A stretch of DNA of 64,000 nucleotides from Acephala macrosclerotiorum (taxonomy: Eukaryota; Ascomycota; Leotiomycetes; Helotiales; Mollisiaceae): NCBI GenBank assembly GCA_014904845.1, contig MU119311.1:62001-126000 (forward strand). Reading direction: 5' to 3'. The first letter of the stretch is position 1; each line of letters starts with the position of its first letter. Under the pieces are notes generated by a model. It saw only the letters and a program-made list of their open reading frames with translations. It was not told the DNA's origin and did not search any database. Position numbers and translations under genes: made by a program. Of the stretch, positions 32,947 to 43,781 are shown piece after piece.

Positions 32947-34635
32947 ATGGTAGAACTTCCGAAAACTTCGGACTACATCATAATAGGCGGCGGTCTCTCC
33001 GGCTGCGTCCTCGCCTCCCGACTCTCCCAATACCTCCCCTCCTCCACCATCACTCTCCTAGAAGCCGGACCCTCCCCAACCCCCTCCCCCTCCTCACCCC
33101 AAAACTCACCCCTCACAACCGCAATCCTCACCTCCCCACTCGCAGTATTCGCAGCCCACCACTCTCCCCTAGACTGGAACTACACCACCGTCCCACAAAA
33201 ACATCTAGACGGCAGAGAAACATACGCAGCAGCAGGAAAGATACTGTCAGGTGGGACCGCGATTAATTATGGGACTTGGACGAGGGGGGCGAGGGTTGAT
33301 TATGATGCTTGGGGCGAGATTGTTGGGGATAAGGGTTGGGGGTATGAGGGGATGTTGGGGTATTTTAGACGCACCGAACATCTCGTCGCTGGAGAGAGGA
33401 AGGAAGAACACGGATATGAAGGAAATATTCATGTTGTTGGTGTGAAAGATAGTGCCAAGAAGAGGGTGTATCCTTTGAGAGAGCAAGTTAGGAGTGGTTG
33501 GGAGAGAATGGGTGTGAAGTACAATGAAGATGGGAATGCAGGTGATCCAGAGGGAATCGTGGAGGTAGTTGAGAATTGGAGGGAAGGGAAACGGCAACTT
33601 GCTTCTGTGGCGTACAACCTGAGTCGCGTCAACGTTGTTACTGGCGTCTTGGTCAAGAGAGTCATCATCGAAAATCGAGATGGGAGACAGAGAGCAACAG
33701 GTGTCGAGCTCGCAGATGGCAGGAAGATCGTTGCAACGAAAGAAATCATCATCTCAGCAGGAGCATACCGCACACCTCAAGTCCTGATGCTATCTGGTAT
33801 CGGTCCAGCTGCGCAAATCCAGAATAATGGTATTGAAGTGGCGTTGGATCAACCAGAAGTAGGGAAGAACTTGTATGACCATATTAATTGCTTCACCTTC
33901 TGGAAGTTGCGAAACCCGGAACTTGGTCTCGCGTTCGGAACGCCGCTCTGGTCCGCTCCAGCTTACCAGATGGGCTTCCCTGCAGACTGGATGATTTCGG
34001 AACGTACTCCTGATCAGGAGATGGAAGCAGCGTTGAAAGCAGATGGCGATATCGAGGACCGACATGGACTTCTGAAGGCTGGAAGATGTCACACTGAGAG
34101 TATTGTTGCTTATGCTCCTGGTGGGTTCTCGTTCGTTGGTGTCGATGTTCCGCTCGATGGGACGTATATGTCAGCGACCGTTATTGGGATGCTCCCTACG
34201 TCGAGAGGGTCCATCACCATATCGTCCAGCGATCCTACTGATGCGCCTGTCCTCGATCCGAATTTCAATGCCACGGAGACAGACAGAGCGTCCATGAGAT
34301 ATGGCTTACGTCGAATAATGCAATTCTTCCAGGACACGCCAGAAGGCCAAGAGATGGTCGTGGAAGAGCTTCGACCCGATGGATACAACCAGTTGAGTTC
34401 GAAATCGACCAACGAGGAGTTTGATGCACGGATTCGAAGGATCGGCAACGCGATATATCATCCCGCAGGGTCAGCAGCGATGGGGAAAGTTGTGGACACG
34501 GAATTGAAAGTCATGGGAATCGAAGGATTGAGAGTCGTTGATGCCAGTGTCATACCTGTTAGCATATGTGCACATTACCAGGTGCCATTATATGCTACTG
34601 CAGAGAAGGCTGCGGATCTGATCGCCGGAAGATAA
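32947..34635 (+). CDS. GMC oxidoreductase
   Basis: A 562-residue single-exon FAD enzyme of the glucose-methanol-choline family, which oxidises alcohols. The N-terminal FAD site IIIGGGLSGCVLASRL starts at residue 11, followed by T-L-L-E-A-G at about 40. GKILSGGTAINYGTWTRGAR matches the first GMC signature, and GAYRTPQVLMLSGIGPA matches the second. The C-terminal active site has IYHPAGSAAMGKVVD (first His) and VSICAHYQVPLYATAE (second His). It has a serine/proline-rich insertion near residue 45. No signal peptide, so probably intracellular. Codon choice changes sharply near 33240, from C-rich to G-rich, while the protein stays normal. Substrate unknown. Confidence 0.88.
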   Translation: MVELPKTSDYIIIGGGLSGCVLASRLSQYLPSSTITLLEAGPSPTPSPSSPQNSPLTTAILTSPLAVFAAHHSPLDWNYTTVPQKHLDGRETYAAAGKILSGGTAINYGTWTRGARVDYDAWGEIVGDKGWGYEGMLGYFRRTEHLVAGERKEEHGYEGNIHVVGVKDSAKKRVYPLREQVRSGWERMGVKYNEDGNAGDPEGIVEVVENWREGKRQLASVAYNLSRVNVVTGVLVKRVIIENRDGRQRATGVELADGRKIVATKEIIISAGAYRTPQVLMLSGIGPAAQIQNNGIEVALDQPEVGKNLYDHINCFTFWKLRNPELGLAFGTPLWSAPAYQMGFPADWMISERTPDQEMEAALKADGDIEDRHGLLKAGRCHTESIVAYAPGGFSFVGVDVPLDGTYMSATVIGMLPTSRGSITISSSDPTDAPVLDPNFNATETDRASMRYGLRRIMQFFQDTPEGQEMVVEELRPDGYNQLSSKSTNEEFDARIRRIGNAIYHPAGSAAMGKVVDTELKVMGIEGLRVVDASVIPVSICAHYQVPLYATAEKAADLIAGR

Positions 34636-34695
34636 TCGAGGGGAGAACGAAGAATGGAATCCATTATGTAGGTCCTTGGTATTTGCAGATTGAAT

Positions 34696-35233
34696 TTAAA
34701 AGAGTGCGAAATCAGAGTACTGGCCCGTCATATCACATTGCACATCGATGCGGCCACAGTGAACTGTGCTGCAATCATAGCTGCCTGCAGTGCCCCACCA
34801 GACAATGCCTACCTACATTAGTGTCAAGAGGCCAAAGACTTGGATCTGAGTGACCACGCACCTTCCAAACCCTCAGCCTCTTCTGTTCCGCCTCCAATTT
34901 CTCGAGATTTCGCTCAAGCTCATCCAAATACTCAAGAAGATCGACCTCCGATCCTGGACTCATCTGCTCTTCCTTCAACGCCTTGATCTTGAGAGCAGGA
35001 TGTGCTGCACTGTGCTCCAAGCCTGCTGCTCGTTGTATGAATGTCGACTTCCCTGCGCCAGTTGCTCCAAGTATTGCAATAACACAGAAGTTTGACAACG
35101 TATTGGCATAGTAGCTAGGAGACAAGTTGCGTGCCCCGGTCTGGACATCGTCTGCGTTCCCGATCAGAGGATTTGCATCATGATTACGATCTGGGAGATC
35201 ACCGACACGTATCTCAGAGTCCCAATCTGACAT
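34696..35233 (-). CDS. Small P-loop / coiled-coil protein
   Basis: A 162-residue protein. Exons on the minus strand are 34862-35233 and 34696-34812. The 49-bp intron runs GTGCGT to TAG with CACTAAT. A Walker A motif stands at about residue 53 (VIAILGATGAGKSTFIQRAA), in the style of fungal septin/AIG1-like G-domain proteins. Instead of the expected switch regions, D-x-x-G and N-K-x-D, the chain passes within 30 residues into a charged coiled coil (EYLDELERNLEKLEAEQKRL). Exon 2 adds 38 residues of unclear nature. It may be an internally deleted G-protein or a minimal P-loop protein. Nucleotide binding is plausible, hydrolysis is not. Confidence 0.55.
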
Positions 35234-35745
35234 GATGAAGAAATCGTCTGAGACCGTCTAGAACAACGGGTCGATAGTTCAATGAGAAAATTAACCTGGG
35301 GACGCGAGGTATGACAGTCTAGCAAGTTTCACAGCTCAAATCCGCAGTTAACGAGAAGGGCAAGTAATGAGAAGGGAGAAGAATTTCTCAACATGATGGG
35401 TATTAAAATGAGGTGGACATTGCAATTAAGACATGAAAAAGAAATAACTGAGATTGGCTGACCGCCGCCAACAGCGCACGTGACTGACTTAGAAATCGCT
35501 GCCAATCGAAGGTCTGATCGGAAGACAAGAGATCTCACTTCGGGTTGAAGAAAACGTGGTGAGTTAATATTAGTTTCGTGTTATTGTTGTAAGTTTGATA
35601 ACCTTGCAGCGGTCGGAATGAGATGAAAGGGATCCAGCCCTAACCGATACGGAAAGCTTCTGGATGAGACAACTGTGCGTTCTCTAAAATTCCGAGAAAA
35701 TGTATCCTCGTTCTCCTTATGCCTAGCGGAAGTCGGTTGCAGGGT
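35234..35745. other. Intergenic, no gene recognised
   Basis: A 511-bp stretch between the P-loop gene start and the 3' end of the next 2EXR gene. Nothing else seen. Confidence 0.4.
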
Positions 35746-36858
35746 TCAGCCTTGGGCTGAGGTGGAAGTTGGAGACGATTCGCCCTGCCCCTCTGAGAAA
35801 AGTAGCTGTATTCCATCGTACCGACTGCGGAGCGAATCATCTCGATGACAAACATCCCTCCTAAACCAGAAGGTTCTTGGGAGAGCATCTCGCCACTTTG
35901 CTTGCAAATATGGAGGGAGTTGATGCACGCTATCGATGTGCATCGGATATCCAACTGAAAGGAGACGGTCAAGAGCCCTTTTCGTAGTCCAGAAGCTGGT
36001 TGTGAATACCATCTTGAACCATTGAGGGGGTGCTTTATCCCCTGTTACGAAGGTCCAATACTTCTCCTTGATGATTGAGGATTGCTGGAATTCAAAGAAT
36101 AAACTACTCTGATCGCCTCCGGGGACATTGATGTTACGTCTAAACTGGTCTCCGAAGAAATAGAATAGGTCCTCTAGATTGGAATCCATGGGCATGAGGT
36201 GGTCCTCGACACTGCGACTCTCCAACTTCTGGGGGCAATTCCTGTCACCAAAGACCAGGTTGAGAGTCTCCAGATTCGGGAAGTTAGATGCGACCTTTGC
36301 CCAGTTGATGTTCCAGGTGGTCTGGCGCTCCAGCGTGGCTTGCGACCAGGCCAGATTCCTGACACGATGCCTATCGATGAAGGATGTTATTCTTGGCTTG
36401 AGTGGAGTCGCAAGGTCAGTTATGACTAGGGTGTCGCGTTCGAAGTCGATTGGCATATAGCGAGAACCAAATATCTTGACATCGCCGAATCGGACTATAT
36501 TGGATGTCCTCAGGACTTGTTCAATTTCAGAGCAATCGCTGGTCAGTAGTGCGGTATATCTTCCCAGTGCGCATTGTCTCGATTCCTGGCAAATAGATAG
36601 TGCTAAAGGCAGCGGCTGATCGCTCGCGATGGTGATTTGGAGGCAGGGGCCATGTAGGATGAATGATTCGAGTTCTGGACCATCGTCCGGTTCAGCGGAC
36701 TCGCCGATATAAATGTGAACTGTCCGTGGCTCGAAAGTATGATCCCAAATCTTCAGCCTCAGTTCAGCGGGCAGCTCCGAAAACACGTCAAAGGTTTCCT
36801 CTCCGGCATCAAAACAACGATGACATTCACAGCTTGCTGGCTTCGTTTTCTCAGGCAT
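35746..36858 (-). CDS. 2EXR-domain protein
   Basis: A 370-residue single-exon protein from ATG 36858. Function unknown. The N-terminus has a small Cys-rich stretch (CECHRCF, residues 10-16). The 2EXR core follows: FDVFSELPAELRLKIWDHTF at about residue 23, PLALSICQESRQCALGRY at about 82, and MPIDFERDTLVITD. The C-terminal part is longer than in the 5-9 kb cluster and not closely similar to it, so this is a separate lineage rather than a recent copy. No stop or shift seen. It is divergent from ARG8, with about 590 bp between the two starts. Confidence 0.82.
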   Translation of the reverse strand: MPEKTKPASCECHRCFDAGEETFDVFSELPAELRLKIWDHTFEPRTVHIYIGESAEPDDGPELESFILHGPCLQITIASDQPLPLALSICQESRQCALGRYTALLTSDCSEIEQVLRTSNIVRFGDVKIFGSRYMPIDFERDTLVITDLATPLKPRITSFIDRHRVRNLAWSQATLERQTTWNINWAKVASNFPNLETLNLVFGDRNCPQKLESRSVEDHLMPMDSNLEDLFYFFGDQFRRNINVPGGDQSSLFFEFQQSSIIKEKYWTFVTGDKAPPQWFKMVFTTSFWTTKRALDRLLSVGYPMHIDSVHQLPPYLQAKWRDALPRTFWFRRDVCHRDDSLRSRYDGIQLLFSEGQGESSPTSTSAQG

Positions 36859-37447
36859 TATGAGACAGGAGTCGCGTTTCGATTGCTTGTACAGTTGTCC
36901 AGTTGTATAACTGGAATGGATCTCCCTTGGTTTTTGGTCGTTGAAATGAGGAATTGTGTGTCCTGACGAGGTAAAACGCTGCGGATGTGTGAAAGTTGTT
37001 CATGAAGGCGTGATGATAGAAGCAGGTCGTCGGAGATACCGTACGCACGTGGTTACAGATGAAGCTATGCCTCTTGTAGTAACGCCGGGCGGTGAGAGAG
37101 TGTGAGATTATCCGCCTCCTCCTCCCATTCTATGCAGAGTGTTTATAATAGAAACATATAGCTCCACTCTGCAATTTTTATTTTCGTACCGTACCAGACT
37201 TTGAACGTGGAGGAATTGGGTTATATCCAATGCATTAATTAGGCCTCTCTGCTATTAATTTGACTCGTACATGGATCCCCTCCAGGTCATGTTAGCTGAA
37301 ATTTTCATCCTTGCGGCAGAAAAATTTCGGCTGCATAAATTCGTATCCGATAACGCTATCTTGAAGATCACTGACGCATAATCCCTCAGTCACAACGAGC
37401 TCTCTTCTTCCTTCGTGGTACCCATTGTGCGATATACTCCTGAGAAA
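36859..37447. promoter_or_regulatory. Divergent promoter region (2EXR gene / ARG8)
   Basis: Separates two divergent ATGs. No TGACTC-type amino-acid-control site was confirmed, although TGACTC-like strings are worth checking for ARG8. Confidence 0.35.
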
Positions 37448-39023
37448 ATGGCTCTTCGAATATGCGCAAAGAGAGCGGCCGCTACTCTGAAAGCGAGCAA
37501 CTTGTCCTCGTCCGCCAATGGTCTCTTCAAGAGGAATGCTTCTCAAGCAGCTGCTGCGGCAACAAATCTTCCCCAAGAGACCAGGGACGAAATATATGTA
37601 TGTATGGCTTCTGCGGATGGAAAACAATGACTAACAATCAATCTGCAGCGAGACGCCCGCCTTCCAAACCCAGATCCAGCAGCAGACTCTCCGACAGCAG
37701 CTCTCGTCAATGAGCAAGCACCGTACATGGTGAAGACCTATGTTCGACCACCGCCAATGTTCGTGAAGGGGGAAGGATGCTATCTATGGGATGTCGAGAA
37801 CAGGAAATACTTGGACATGACAGCTGGAATTGCAGTAAATGCTCTGGGGCACTGTGATCCTGAGATGGCCAAGATCATTGCCCAGCAGGTAAATGACTCG
37901 CCCCACCATTCTCTGGTGCCTCACTTACCCAAACATTTAGGCCAAGACATTAATTCATACCTCGAATTTATACCACAATCCATGGATCGGAGCGTTGTCG
38001 GAAACACTGGTGAAGAAGACACTCGATGCTGGAGGCATGCACGATGCTGCATCGGTATTTATCTGCAATTCCGGCACCGAAGCCAACGAAGCAGCCATTA
38101 AGTTCGCACGAAAGGCAGGAAAGGTCGTTGATCCATCGGGAGAAAAATACGAAGTTGCCTCATTCAATAATTCATTCCACGGACGAACAATGGGAGCATT
38201 ATCCGCGACACCGAACCCGAAATACCAGAAGCCGTTCGCACCAATGCTGCCAGGCTTTAAGTACGGGACATACAATGACATCGCTGGAATTAACGAATTG
38301 GTGACGGAGAAGACATGCGGTGTTATTGTTGAGCCAATTCAAGGAGAAGGAGGAGTCATCGTTGGTACAGAGGAGTTCTTGACGGCTCTCGCGAAACGAT
38401 GTCGAGAAGTGGGTGCGGTGCTGATCTACGATGAGATTCAATGCGGGTTGTCTCGGACAGGGACATTCTGGGCACATGCTTCATTACCGAAGGAGGCACA
38501 CCCGGACATCATCACCACAGCAAAGGCACTGGGTAATGGATTCCCAATTGGAGCTACGATTGTGAACAATAATGTTGCGGAGAAGATTGTGGTGGGAGAT
38601 CACGGCACGACATTTGGTGGAAACCCATTGGGTGCTAGACTGGCACATTACATCGTCAGCCGATTGTCAGATCCCAAGCTTCAAGCATCAGTCACTGCGA
38701 AGAGCAAGATTATCGTCAAGCACCTCGAACAACTACAGGAGAAATTTCCAGAACTCGTGAAGGAGATCAGAGGCAGAGGGCTGATTCTTGGGTTACAACT
38801 CACTCAAGATCCAACACCAATCGTCACAGCAGCTCGTGAGAGAGGGCTCCTCGTCATCACTGCTGGCAAGAACACATTGCGGTTCGTACCTAGCTTAACT
38901 ATCTCAGAAGAAGAGATCGAAGAGGGATTCGGGATCTTAGATGAGGCGATGAAGGTCGCGGCAAGCCCTCATGGAGAGCCTGCTGGGAAGCAGGTCAGTG
39001 GTGAGGTTGATTCGCTGAACTGA
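37448..39023 (+). CDS. ARG8: Acetylornithine aminotransferase, mitochondrial
   Basis: A 490-residue PLP enzyme converting N-acetylglutamate semialdehyde and glutamate to N-acetylornithine and 2-oxoglutarate in arginine synthesis. Exons are 37448-37597, 37649-37888 and 37941-39023. Introns are 51 and 52 bp, phase 0, with GTATGT and GTAAAT donors. The first 40 residues are Ala/Ser/Lys/Arg-rich without acidic residues, a typical mitochondrial targeting signal. Class-III aminotransferase features are GIAVNALGHCDPEMAKIIAQ, FICNSGTEANEAAIKFARKA, VIVEPIQGEGG, LIYDEIQCGLSRTG and TTAKALGNGFPIGA with the PLP lysine. Length is somewhat longer than yeast Arg8. Ornithine aminotransferase is the main alternative, but IQGEGG and the targeting peptide favour ARG8. 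Confidence 0.9.
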
Positions 39024-39429
39024 GTGATTGGAGTGATTGGAGTGTTGCATTGTTAGCCTTTTGCGATTTCATCTGGAGCATGGCGTTCAGAGTAAACAAA
39101 ACCTCATTAATGATCTACGTTGGATGACACATCCATTATTGTTTTCCAAATCTGCTTCATTTGATCGACTTCCGTTTCGCACACGAGATCTATAGTGCTT
39201 TGGATTGGGCTCAGTGGCCAGTTTCCGTCCAATGTCCCAGACAAGGACAAACATACAAAATTTGCACCTCAATCTCTGAGTGCCAACAGGGCACCAAAAC
39301 CAATCAGCTAATTATCCAGAACGCGCACCGACATTACACTTAGATTTCCACTGCTTCCTGTCCCAACGTCCATCAAGCTCTTGGATCAAATCTCTAGAGC
39401 GGTGTCCACCCCACCCGCTCCGCTCACAA
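39024..39429. other. Intergenic, convergent 3' ends
   Basis: A 406-bp stretch between ARG8 and the hypothetical gene on the opposite strand. No gene recognised. Confidence 0.4.
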
Positions 39430-40092
39430 TCACCACCCACCTCTACAAACCACCGACTGACAAATCTCACACCAATCCTCCCCCTCCCACTCCCAACCCT
39501 TCAAACCCCATCTCCCTCCAACCTCAACCTCAACCTCCACCCACCCATCCTCCCCACTCCTCCTCCTCGCCTCCTCTGCATCTTCCCCAAAATCCTCAAC
39601 TCTTTCCTTCAAACACCGAATGGTATCCCTCCAATCCGGTCTCCCAGACCAACTCTTTGTTTTCACCACTGCTTCGAGTCTCTCCTTCCCCTTTCTTCCA
39701 CCATCCTCGCCGAGAAGAACGAAGGCTAAATAACGGACGGATTCTTTCATATTTCTGAAACCATTTCCGGTTTCGAATTTGCGCTCTTCGCGCATGCATA
39801 TCCTGAGTCTTTCGTTTCGATAGAGAGTGTCGTGATAGATTTGCGCTCCGCCGGAGTTGGGTAGGAAAGGTCTTGTTCTCAATTTATTAGGAGTGAAAGT
39901 AGCGAGGCTAAGTTGGTCGAGGAAGTTTAGGATGGTGCAGCGGGACTGCAGAGATGGTGAGGTGGCTTTGAAGCGTTGGGGGTGTTGGATGGTGATCTGG
40001 AGATTATCGCTGGGGTTTATGGTTTGTTCATCGTCGGTGGCGCACTCATCTTGGAGGATGAAGAAGCGGTTTGATATTGATGGGATCTGCAT
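39430..40092 (-). CDS. Hypothetical protein, acidic Trp/Gly-rich C-terminus
   Basis: A 220-residue frame from ATG 40092. The frame is open upstream to about 40215 and reads protein-like there (GLIIVTDIYRLLSTPKFSF), so a further 5' exon or an earlier start is possible. It contains NRFFILQDECATDD and YLAFVLLGEDGGRKGKER, followed by a Glu/Val/Gly/Trp-rich end (EDGWVEVEVEVGGRWG). The opposite strand is proline-rich and also open, so coding strand is judged from residue composition. No family recognised. The next relic (RTA1-like) is on the same strand. Confidence 0.5.
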   Translation of the reverse strand: MQIPSISNRFFILQDECATDDEQTINPSDNLQITIQHPQRFKATSPSLQSRCTILNFLDQLSLATFTPNKLRTRPFLPNSGGAQIYHDTLYRNERLRICMREERKFETGNGFRNMKESVRYLAFVLLGEDGGRKGKERLEAVVKTKSWSGRPDWRDTIRCLKERVEDFGEDAEEARRRSGEDGWVEVEVEVGGRWGLKGWEWEGEDWCEICQSVVCRGGW

Positions 40093-40391
40093 GGAGGAGA
40101 AAGGAGGTAGTGAAGTGATAACCGGGAATGAGAATTTTGGCGTGGACAAGAGTCGATATATATCTGTGACGATAATGAGGCCCTCTTGCTCACTGACATG
40201 GATGAAGCTCCGACTGACTCAACCGGAGTTCATAGTCCTGCAAGAGAAATAACGAGATAAATGATGATGCTTCAATTTCGGCGAAGTGGTGAAGAGGCCT
40301 CCCACCTAGCGAGCCCTTCCACCTTGGTGTTCTCTACGGAAGGAGGCTGACCTTCGGGAGGCCTCCAATACCCTCGATCGATGTGAAACGG

Positions 40392-41541
40392 TTACACCCT
40401 CTCCCTTCCACCTGGGACGACTTCTTCCTGCATCAACATCGTTGGTGGGCCTCCGCTTCGAGTCCCGCTCGCGCTCACGTTTCCGCTCTTAGCCCCGCTC
40501 ACAATATTCCTCCCCTCCATTGACATTGGCGGATCTTTATTTCTTGTCTCTTCCGCGATTGCATTCTGACTTCCCGCTTCACCCATAATGACCCGCTCGT
40601 CCATCAACATTGGCGTTACACCATTTCCGTTTTCAGCCTCAACCATACTCTCATTCCCGCCCTCCGCTCCATCCTCCACGCGCAACCCAGTCTTCGCCCC
40701 GATAAAGATTACCCACGGATGCCAAATAACCAGTACTACACAAGCGACAACACGCATCAAACTATCCAACATAATGAAACTCGCCTCATTTCGCATAATC
40801 CGATTCCTCAACCTAGCAGCCATCTCCACAACATGATATACGCTTCTTATCAGTATTGCAGTGTACGCCCCGGCGATTGCGATCATCGATTTCATGAGCG
40901 TGCGGTTAATGTGGGTAATTATGAAGTAGAAAGAGTGAGAATTTTGTTTACTATAATTGACGTAGGGCTCGATCGCGAGAAAGCCGAACATGAGGAGAGT
41001 GAGGACTTGGAAAGCGATGCCAGTTAACCTGATAGTATTTGAGGCCTCGGTGAGCTTGGAATTGATAGAAAGGCAGGAGCCGACACCGGAAGGAGGTCAG
41101 TGTTGATGGCCAGGTAGGAGAGCTGAAATGGAAGGGTAGCGGGAGGAGAGAAGAAGATAGAAGACTTGCGTTTGAACGAGGATAGAGACAAGGCTACATG
41201 CGATGAAGATGCGCGTGTACCACTGGGGACAAAGCGCGCGTATTTTCTCCCCAGAAGGATGACGCTGGAAGCTGATCAGACGCCTGAAACAGGGCTGGAG
41301 GGAAACACTCAGAGGGTTTAAGGTCAGAAATATACCAGCAGCTATGAATGCTGGTGCAACAGTGATGCAAATTATGTCCATATCCAGGCTTCAGATGTCA
41401 ACTGGACTTCTCTCAAGGCTGAGAGCGGGATACATACGGCCAACGTCGTAACGGATTGATTTGCATATCAGCTCGTCCGACATTCTATCAGGGCTTATCC
41501 GAGGTTTGTCGTAATAAATATGGAGTACCAATCACTTCTAG
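40392..41541 (-). pseudogene. RTA1-like membrane protein relic
   Basis: RTA1 proteins are 7-TM fungal membrane proteins linked to lipid-toxin tolerance. The frame at 41381-41097 begins MDIICITVAPAFIAAGIFLT and includes WYTRIFIACSLVSILVQTQ. An in-frame stretch of 25 codons with TGA at 41097-41099 follows. The same frame then resumes GVGSCLSINSKLTEASNTIR, GIAFQVLTLLMFGFLAI, IRSVYHVVEMA and FIMLDSLMRVV, ending HPWVIF plus a long Met/Gly/Glu-rich tail. The extra 75 bp starts GT but lacks a terminal AG, so it is a lost intron splice site or an insertion. Upstream, LLEVIGTPYLLRQTS (about 41540) is followed by two stops. The first helices are missing into the AT island. Confidence 0.6.
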
Positions 41542-41589
41542 CAATGTAAGAGTTGCAACCACTGCTCCCGGCCACTTTAAGCGAGATTA

Positions 41590-43140
41590 GCGAAAGATCG
41601 AACTTTTTAATACTTTTACTTCAAAAATTTATATTAAATTATTTATTTATTTTTTCTTATTAAATTAAAAATAAAAAAATTAGATTTTTTTTATAGCAAT
41701 TTATATTAAATTGCGAATAAAAAACTTTTACACGTTTTATAATTCGATTATTATAATAAAATAAAAATAAAGATTTTAAAATTATTTAAAAAACTAGTTT
41801 ATTTAAAACTATTATTCGACGATAAGTTTATATTAAATTAAATCGTAAATTAAAAAAAAAATATTAAATTTAAATTATTATTTATTCGTTATATTATTAA
41901 AAATTAATTTATTCGATATTTAATTTTTAAACAAATAAAAATTTATTTAAAATATATTAAATAATTAATTTATAAATTAAAATATAAAAATTAATTATTA
42001 TTTATTAATTTTAAATTTCAATTTTATAAAATTATATTAATAATTTTTTAAATAATAAAATTTAATTTTTAAAAAATTTATTTAAAATAATTAATTTCGA
42101 AAATAATATTAATTATATATTTTTAATATATAAAAAATATTTATTTATTATTTAATTAATTAATAAATCAATTTACAAATTTTAAATAATTTTAAATAAA
42201 TTTAATTTATTATTTAAACGAATTAATTTATAATTATATTTTTATTTCGAATATTATTATATTTTTATATTAATAATTATATAAAAAAAAAATTAATATT
42301 AATTTTTATTAAATTAATAAAATATAATCGTATTTAATTAAAATCGTAATTATAAGATTATTAAAATTAATAAACGTTTTTTTTAATTTTTAAATTTTTT
42401 AAATACGTTTTTATTTTTAAATATTAAATATTTTTATAATTATATATTAAACAAAATAATTTAATATAAAAAATAAAAATTTATAATAAATTTATTTTTA
42501 TTTAAAAATTTTAAATTTTAAATTTTAAATTATAAAATATTTAAAATTTAATTATATATATTTTTTTTAAATTATAAAAATTTTATTTTAATAAAAAATA
42601 ATTTTATTATAATTATTTATTAATATTTTTTAAAAAATATATATTTATATTATTAAATAAATATAAAACTTTTAAATAAAATTATTAATTAATTTAAAAT
42701 ATTTAAATATTATAATTTGAAAATTATTATATTTTTTTAAAAAAGAATTTATAAAAACGTATTTTAAAAACGTATAATAATTAATAATAAATTTATTTAT
42801 TATAATTTTAAATTAATTAATTGATTATATAATAATAATATTTTATAATTAATTTAAAAAACTTTATTAATTAATTATATAATTAAAAATTTTATAATTT
42901 ATTAAATTATTAAATTTAAATTAATAAATTAATTTATTAATTAAAATAAAATAATAATTTACAATTAAAAAATTTTTAATAAAATAAATTTTTAATTCGA
43001 TTTATTTTATTATATTAATTTCGTAAAATTAAAAATATAATAAAAATTTATATTCGTTAATAATCGTTAAAAATTTAATATATTAATTTAAAATATTATA
43101 ATTTTCAAATTATTTTAATAATATAAATTTCCGTAGAGTC
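41590..43140. repeat. Large AT island (RIP-like), about 1.55 kb
   Basis: Almost exclusively A and T. From 41881 to 43080 I count by eye about 43 G or C bases in 1200, about 30 of them in CG dinucleotides. No gene. It borders the RTA1-like relic on its left and ends about 640 bp before the PNP-domain gene. Probably an ancient transposon copy fully mutated by RIP. Confidence 0.85.
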
Positions 43141-43781
43141 AAAAATATAAATTATCAAATCTCGCGCTCTCAAAAAAAGTCCAAAAGCCAAATTTCAATT
43201 ACATTTACGTGATACAAAGTAATAATATAACTAAGAGCGGGGTAACTTTTAGCCGACCGACCGACCCCGCATGCAGTCCCCCACGCTTACAAAGCAAACA
43301 CCTCCCTCGATAAATTTGTTCGCATACCACGAGAATTCCAGGCCTTACTCTCTCTATACTTCACTGAGTGTTTCCACGGACATCCCCAGCGAGATCAAGA
43401 AGACGAAGTATAGCCCACAAACTTGGCCTCCTAAACTGAAAGAGGAATACATTTGGCGAGTCCATGCAGCATAGGACTTTACCAACGAGGCTCCAACGAC
43501 TCTATTGATTCGAGCAACAAGACCTCAGCGACGAAACTTCAGCTAAAACAATTCAACGGTAAGGCCCTAGATATTCTGGGAACTCTAGAGCCTCCAACGA
43601 TTCGACCGACGCGAATCGAACCACGAGACTTCAACGACACGAAATTTTATCATTGACTTCTTCGTCTTGTGGACAAGTCATGCTAATAGTCTTCTGAGAT
43701 CAGTCTATGCGTTAGAGCAACCATCGTCATTTCATCAGGATAACCGATCCGAGTCCAGTGCAATTCAGTGGTGAAATTGCC
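43141..43781. other. Upstream region of the PNP-domain gene
   Basis: Two short plus-strand frames (43271-43474, 43453-43656) overlap and have no motif. Probably promoter and 5' leader. Confidence 0.35.

Noticed and set aside
32557..33030. 157-codon minus-strand frame
   Set aside because: It overlaps the promoter and start of the well-supported GMC gene and has no motif.
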